A stretch of DNA of 64,000 nt. Origin: Craterostigma plantagineum (taxonomy: Eukaryota > Streptophyta > Magnoliopsida > Lamiales > Linderniaceae). The position numbers and the translations under genes are program-made. The stretch lies in contig JAPQWV010000481.1 in the NCBI GenBank assembly GCA_027422505.1, forward strand, positions 1 to 64,000, given 5' to 3'. Below, piece after piece: positions 61,024 through 64,000 of the stretch (positions are counted from its first letter, which is position 1; each line of letters opens with the position of its first letter). A model generated the notes under the pieces. The model saw only the letters and a list, made by a program, of their open reading frames with translations. It was not told where the DNA came from and ran no database searches.

Positions 61024-61512
61024 AATTGATTCTCTGTATGAAACGAAAGTACGTGATGGGTGATTTGACTTGCTACTGAGGAAATTATTTTGACCAAATA
61101 CTCAGCAATATGCGCGGGTCCCCTGATTTTACGTGTAGGTCCCATGATTCAAGTTATGGTCCCTTTAGCACCTATCCCACCATATGACTTGATAAAACTT
61201 TTTCCATTGTTGAATAATTGATTCTCTGTATGAAACGAAACGTGATGGGTGATTTGACTTGTTACTGAGGAAAATATTTTGACCAAATACTCAGTAATTG
61301 TTCAATTATTGGTACGACTAAAGCGAACGTGAGAAACCCTAAATTGGACAGCGACCCGTTCATATACATACCTATACGGGACACGTCCCATCAGCGCCAA
61401 CGCAATAAGCACGGGTCCCCTGAGAATTTTTGGGTCCCCTAATTTTACGTGCAGGTCCCATGATTTCAAGTTATGGTCCCTTTAGCACGTTACCCACCAT
61501 ATGATTTGATAA
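61024..61512 (+). repeat. Direct duplication between the two MULE genes
   Basis: GATTCTCTGTATGAAACGAA, GATTTGACTTGYTACTGAGG, and a block with ATTTTACGTGYAGGTCCCATG to TATGACTTGATAAA occur twice (first from about 61024, second from about 61216). The second copy has an insertion of about 120 bp. It also contains GGGTCCCCTGA units like those of the left array. Confidence 0.85.
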
Positions 61513-61579
61513 ACCTTTAAAATAATGCACGACCATTTTTGGTACAGTAAGCATACATTCCACCATCGTACGATCACTT

Positions 61580-63846
61580 TTGGTGATAATCATGACGATC
61601 ACCAGCATTGTTTTTCAAGTCGATGGTCAGTGGGTAATTCGCGAGGACAATACGTCAAACTGGGTTCCCGATCCAACTTGCCGTTGGCAATCAATCTTGG
61701 TCGACGAGGAGTCATGCACGTTAGTGGATCTCACTAACGAGATATTGAATGCATTGTCGTTACGCAACGACAATACCAAACTACGGATAAGCTACATGCC
61801 TTGCATAGACTACAATTATGTGCGCCCCATCTACATCGAGAACGATTACGGCGTACGTGCGTACGTTGGAGGTGGTTGCCCACGATCAAGACCACATTTT
61901 CGCGTGGAACTTGAATTATCCGTCATTGCGTCACCGCCACATCAACCTCATGATAATGATTTCTCTGGTTTCGACGTCGGCCTTATAGCGCATTGCGATA
62001 CAAACGCCGAAATCCAACCATTTGAGGGTTTTCCCAGCACATCTTACAACTCTCCTTACCAAAGTAATGAAAGCAGTGGCTATGTAGCCGATTACTCCGG
62101 AATGTGCGGCCAAGGATATGATAATGAGAACGAGCAAGTCGGACGGGACGACGAAAATGAGAACGAGGAAGGTGCCTTAATGCGTGATTATGATGATGAT
62201 GATGACGCACATGATGACGATTTTGACGTCGATGAGCACGACGACGCAACTGATGTGGCCGACGATGGTACCTATTCGTTTACGGATGGTTCGACCCTAT
62301 ATGTTGGACAAGAATTCCGTAGCAAGAAAGAATTGAAGGACGATCACTAAAATCGCTGTCGCTGCATGATTCGAACTCCAAGTGGATAGGTCAAACAAAA
62401 CCCTGTACGTAGTGAAATGTGCGAAGGAGAACTGCGAATGGCGCATACGAGGTGCACAGGATAAGGACTGAAAGTACGTCAACTACGGCGTGTCTCATCG
62501 ACGCCGTAGACATCGCCAGGGAAGTTCGTCGCTCGTATCGAGCACGAAAATTTCAGGGCTCCTAAAGGCATCAGTTCCATACAGTCGATGATGCAGAGCA
62601 GGGGAGTAGAAGTTTCATACTACAAGGCTTGGAGAGGAAAACAAATTGCGACCGACGAACTAGTCAGGGACGCTTGCTACGGTTTACTGCCGTCTTACTT
62701 AGATGCGGTGATATCACTGATTGGGAGATGGACGAAGACAATCGGTTCAAGTACATGTTCTTGGCATACGGAGCATGCGTCAGCGGCTTTACATTCATGA
62801 GGAAAGTCGTTTCTATCGACGCCACTTTTTTGAAGGGGAAGTATAAGGGACTCATGATGATTGCCACTGCGCAAGACGGCGATTTCCATCAATATCCTTT
62901 AGCATGGGGTATTGCCGACGGGTCGGAGGGAACCGACCCATGGACGTGGTTTCTCTCGAGATTAAGACGTTTTGTTGCGGATGGCGACGATCTCGTAATA
63001 ATTTTCGATCGGAACCCTGGAATCAAGAATGCAGTTCCGGCCGTTTTCCCAAACACGTTTCATGGTTTCTGTGCGTGGCACCTTCAACAAAACGTGAAGA
63101 CGAGAGTGAAGAAGAAAGGTGCTTGTCCAATATTTTGGCGTGCCGCTACTGCCTACACGAAGAGCGAGTCCAACCGTCATTTTAGGCAACTTGACGGAAA
63201 ATATGCGGACGTGCAGACCTATCTTAACGAAGTTCCAAAGGAAACGTGGACGCGAGCATATTGCCCTAGATCAAGATACAACATAATGACGACCAACGGA
63301 TCGGAGTCTATAAATGCATATCTACGTAAGGACAGATAGCTTCCAATTATTGGACTGTTGGGCTCGATTCAGCGACTAACATCATCATGGTTCAGTAAGC
63401 ATCGGCGCTCTGCGGAAGCTTCAATCGCCTCGAACATGACTAGGTTTACGCCGAAGGTAGAGTCGATCATACGAGAGAATTTCACCGAGTCGCAAAAATT
63501 TCATGTGTCGGAAGTCGGGCATCTAACATATAACGTATACGGGTAGCATGTGAACGAGGTGGTCAATTTGGGGCTGCGCACATGCACGTGCATGATGTTT
63601 GACATCGATCGTATCCCATGTCCACATGCGGTTGCAGCTTGTGGTTCTGCCCAAGTGCCGGTATATTCATTAGTGCACGATTATTATACCTTGGAGTTCT
63701 GGAAACTGGCATACGAAGGTACTATACGCCCGGTAACGGACCGCATTGAAAGTAGTATGGACATGTTGCCGCCTCGTGTTAGTTCACAACGTGGACGACC
63801 CCAGAAAAATAGGTTTCCTTCGACGGGTGAATTTGGTAGGAGATAA
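61580..63846 (+). pseudogene. mudrA: mudrA-type MULE transposase, broken
   Basis: Cuts and moves the element. The N-terminal part (61580-62350) ends in a very acidic stretch and LYVGQEFRSKKELK, the start of the MuDR DNA-binding region, which continues in another frame (YVVKCAKENCEWRIRGAQD). From 62629 one frame runs to 63846 with two TAG stops (63337, 63544). The catalytic domain has Asp in VVSIDATFLKGKYKG, Asp in LVIIFDRNPG, the CXXH in HGFCAWHLQQN and Glu in TNGSESINA. A SWIM zinc finger follows (RTCTCMMFDIDRIPCPHA). Two point stops and an N-terminal frame change suggest fairly recent decay. Confidence 0.88.
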
Positions 63847-63948
63847 CGTTGTAATATGTAGTTTTCGTATTCAGAGTGGCTTATACGTCGCCATTTGTAT
63901 TATTTTATGTAAGGTTGTGTTACGCGAGCTTTTGCGTGAATATGGAAG

Positions 63949-64000
63949 TAGAAAACCCTTATGCACAAATGCGCAGGGGACCGCATCGCATATGCAGAGA
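63949..64000 (-). repeat. Right inner inverted-repeat arm of the Mutator-like element
   Basis: Inverse of 58619-58670 with four mismatches in 52 bases. It runs to the window end, so the rest of the arm is not visible. Confidence 0.92.

Larger units (their letters stand above)
57540..64000 (+). mobile_element. Mutator-like element with transposase and Ulp1-like gene, partial
   Basis: Two plus-strand genes, a Ulp1-like/DUF1985 gene and a mudrA-type transposase, lie between inverted GC-rich sequence. A 52-bp stretch at 58619-58670 matches the inverse of 63949-64000 without gaps at 48 of 52 positions. The left end is placed near 57540 by its AAATAGCCCTTGAGCTGG-type sequence, which resembles plant MULE termini. 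The right end and TSD lie outside the window. Both genes have stops, so this copy is probably not autonomous now. Confidence 0.8.

Overview
The window is nuclear DNA of a flowering plant, most likely a eudicot. It has spliced host genes with GT-AG introns, tRNA-iMet-primed copia elements, and Ty3/gypsy, hAT, Stowaway-like and Mutator-like elements, with about 80-85% of the sequence in transposable elements. There are three recognisable host genes: a plastid 3-oxoacyl-ACP reductase (34.8-37.1 kb, +, 11 exons, 319 aa), an LHT-type amino-acid transporter (37.4-40.5 kb, -, 7 exons, 434 aa) and a type-B response-regulator gene (54.6-57.0 kb, -, 5 exons). There is also a MYB R3 fragment at 53.3 kb. 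No species is assigned.

Layout. 1-6.4 kb: broken Tat-lineage Ty3/gypsy element (minus), identified by a second, archaeal-type RNase H after the ordinary one. 6.4-12.3 kb: GGTAC-rich tandem array (higher-order period about 560 bp) followed by a decayed Ulp1-like/DUF1985 gene and a short inverted patch of the same array, read as a Mutator-like element (MULE). 12.4-13.7 kb: nested inverted-repeat MITEs. 14.0-27.6 kb: copia element (plus, TSD ATTAA) whose left LTR holds a young 2.67-kb gag-only copia element and whose leader holds a hAT MITE and Stowaway-like MITEs. 27.6-29.5 kb: probable old LTR. 29.7-30.2 kb: CCGAAC-rich short-TIR element. 30.5-34.6 kb: two Mutator-type elements with 9-bp TSDs, the larger carrying a 314-bp satellite and ending 151 bp before the reductase start codon. 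34.8-40.6 kb: the host gene island. 41.2-52.9 kb: a second CCGAAC element, then a nest: copia deletion derivative (gag joined to RNase H) containing a non-autonomous gypsy-type element containing a solo LTR, plus a hAT MITE in one copia LTR. 53.3-57.1 kb: MYB fragment and response regulator. 57.5-64 kb: a MULE with a Ulp1-like gene, a mudrA-type transposase gene and inverted GC-rich arrays, running off the window.

How parts relate. The reductase and the transporter are convergent and separated by 278 bp; no functional link is evident. The two Ulp1-bearing MULEs lie at opposite ends of the window in opposite orientation and encode homologous DUF1985 + C48 peptidase proteins. The most unusual theme is that three independent Mutator-like elements each carry a private tandem-repeat array (GGTAC, 314-bp and GGGACCCGCGC types), as if this superfamily here nurses satellite DNA. 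A second point is a response regulator whose receiver has Asn at the phospho-acceptor position. All calls are from reading the sequence; no database search was possible.
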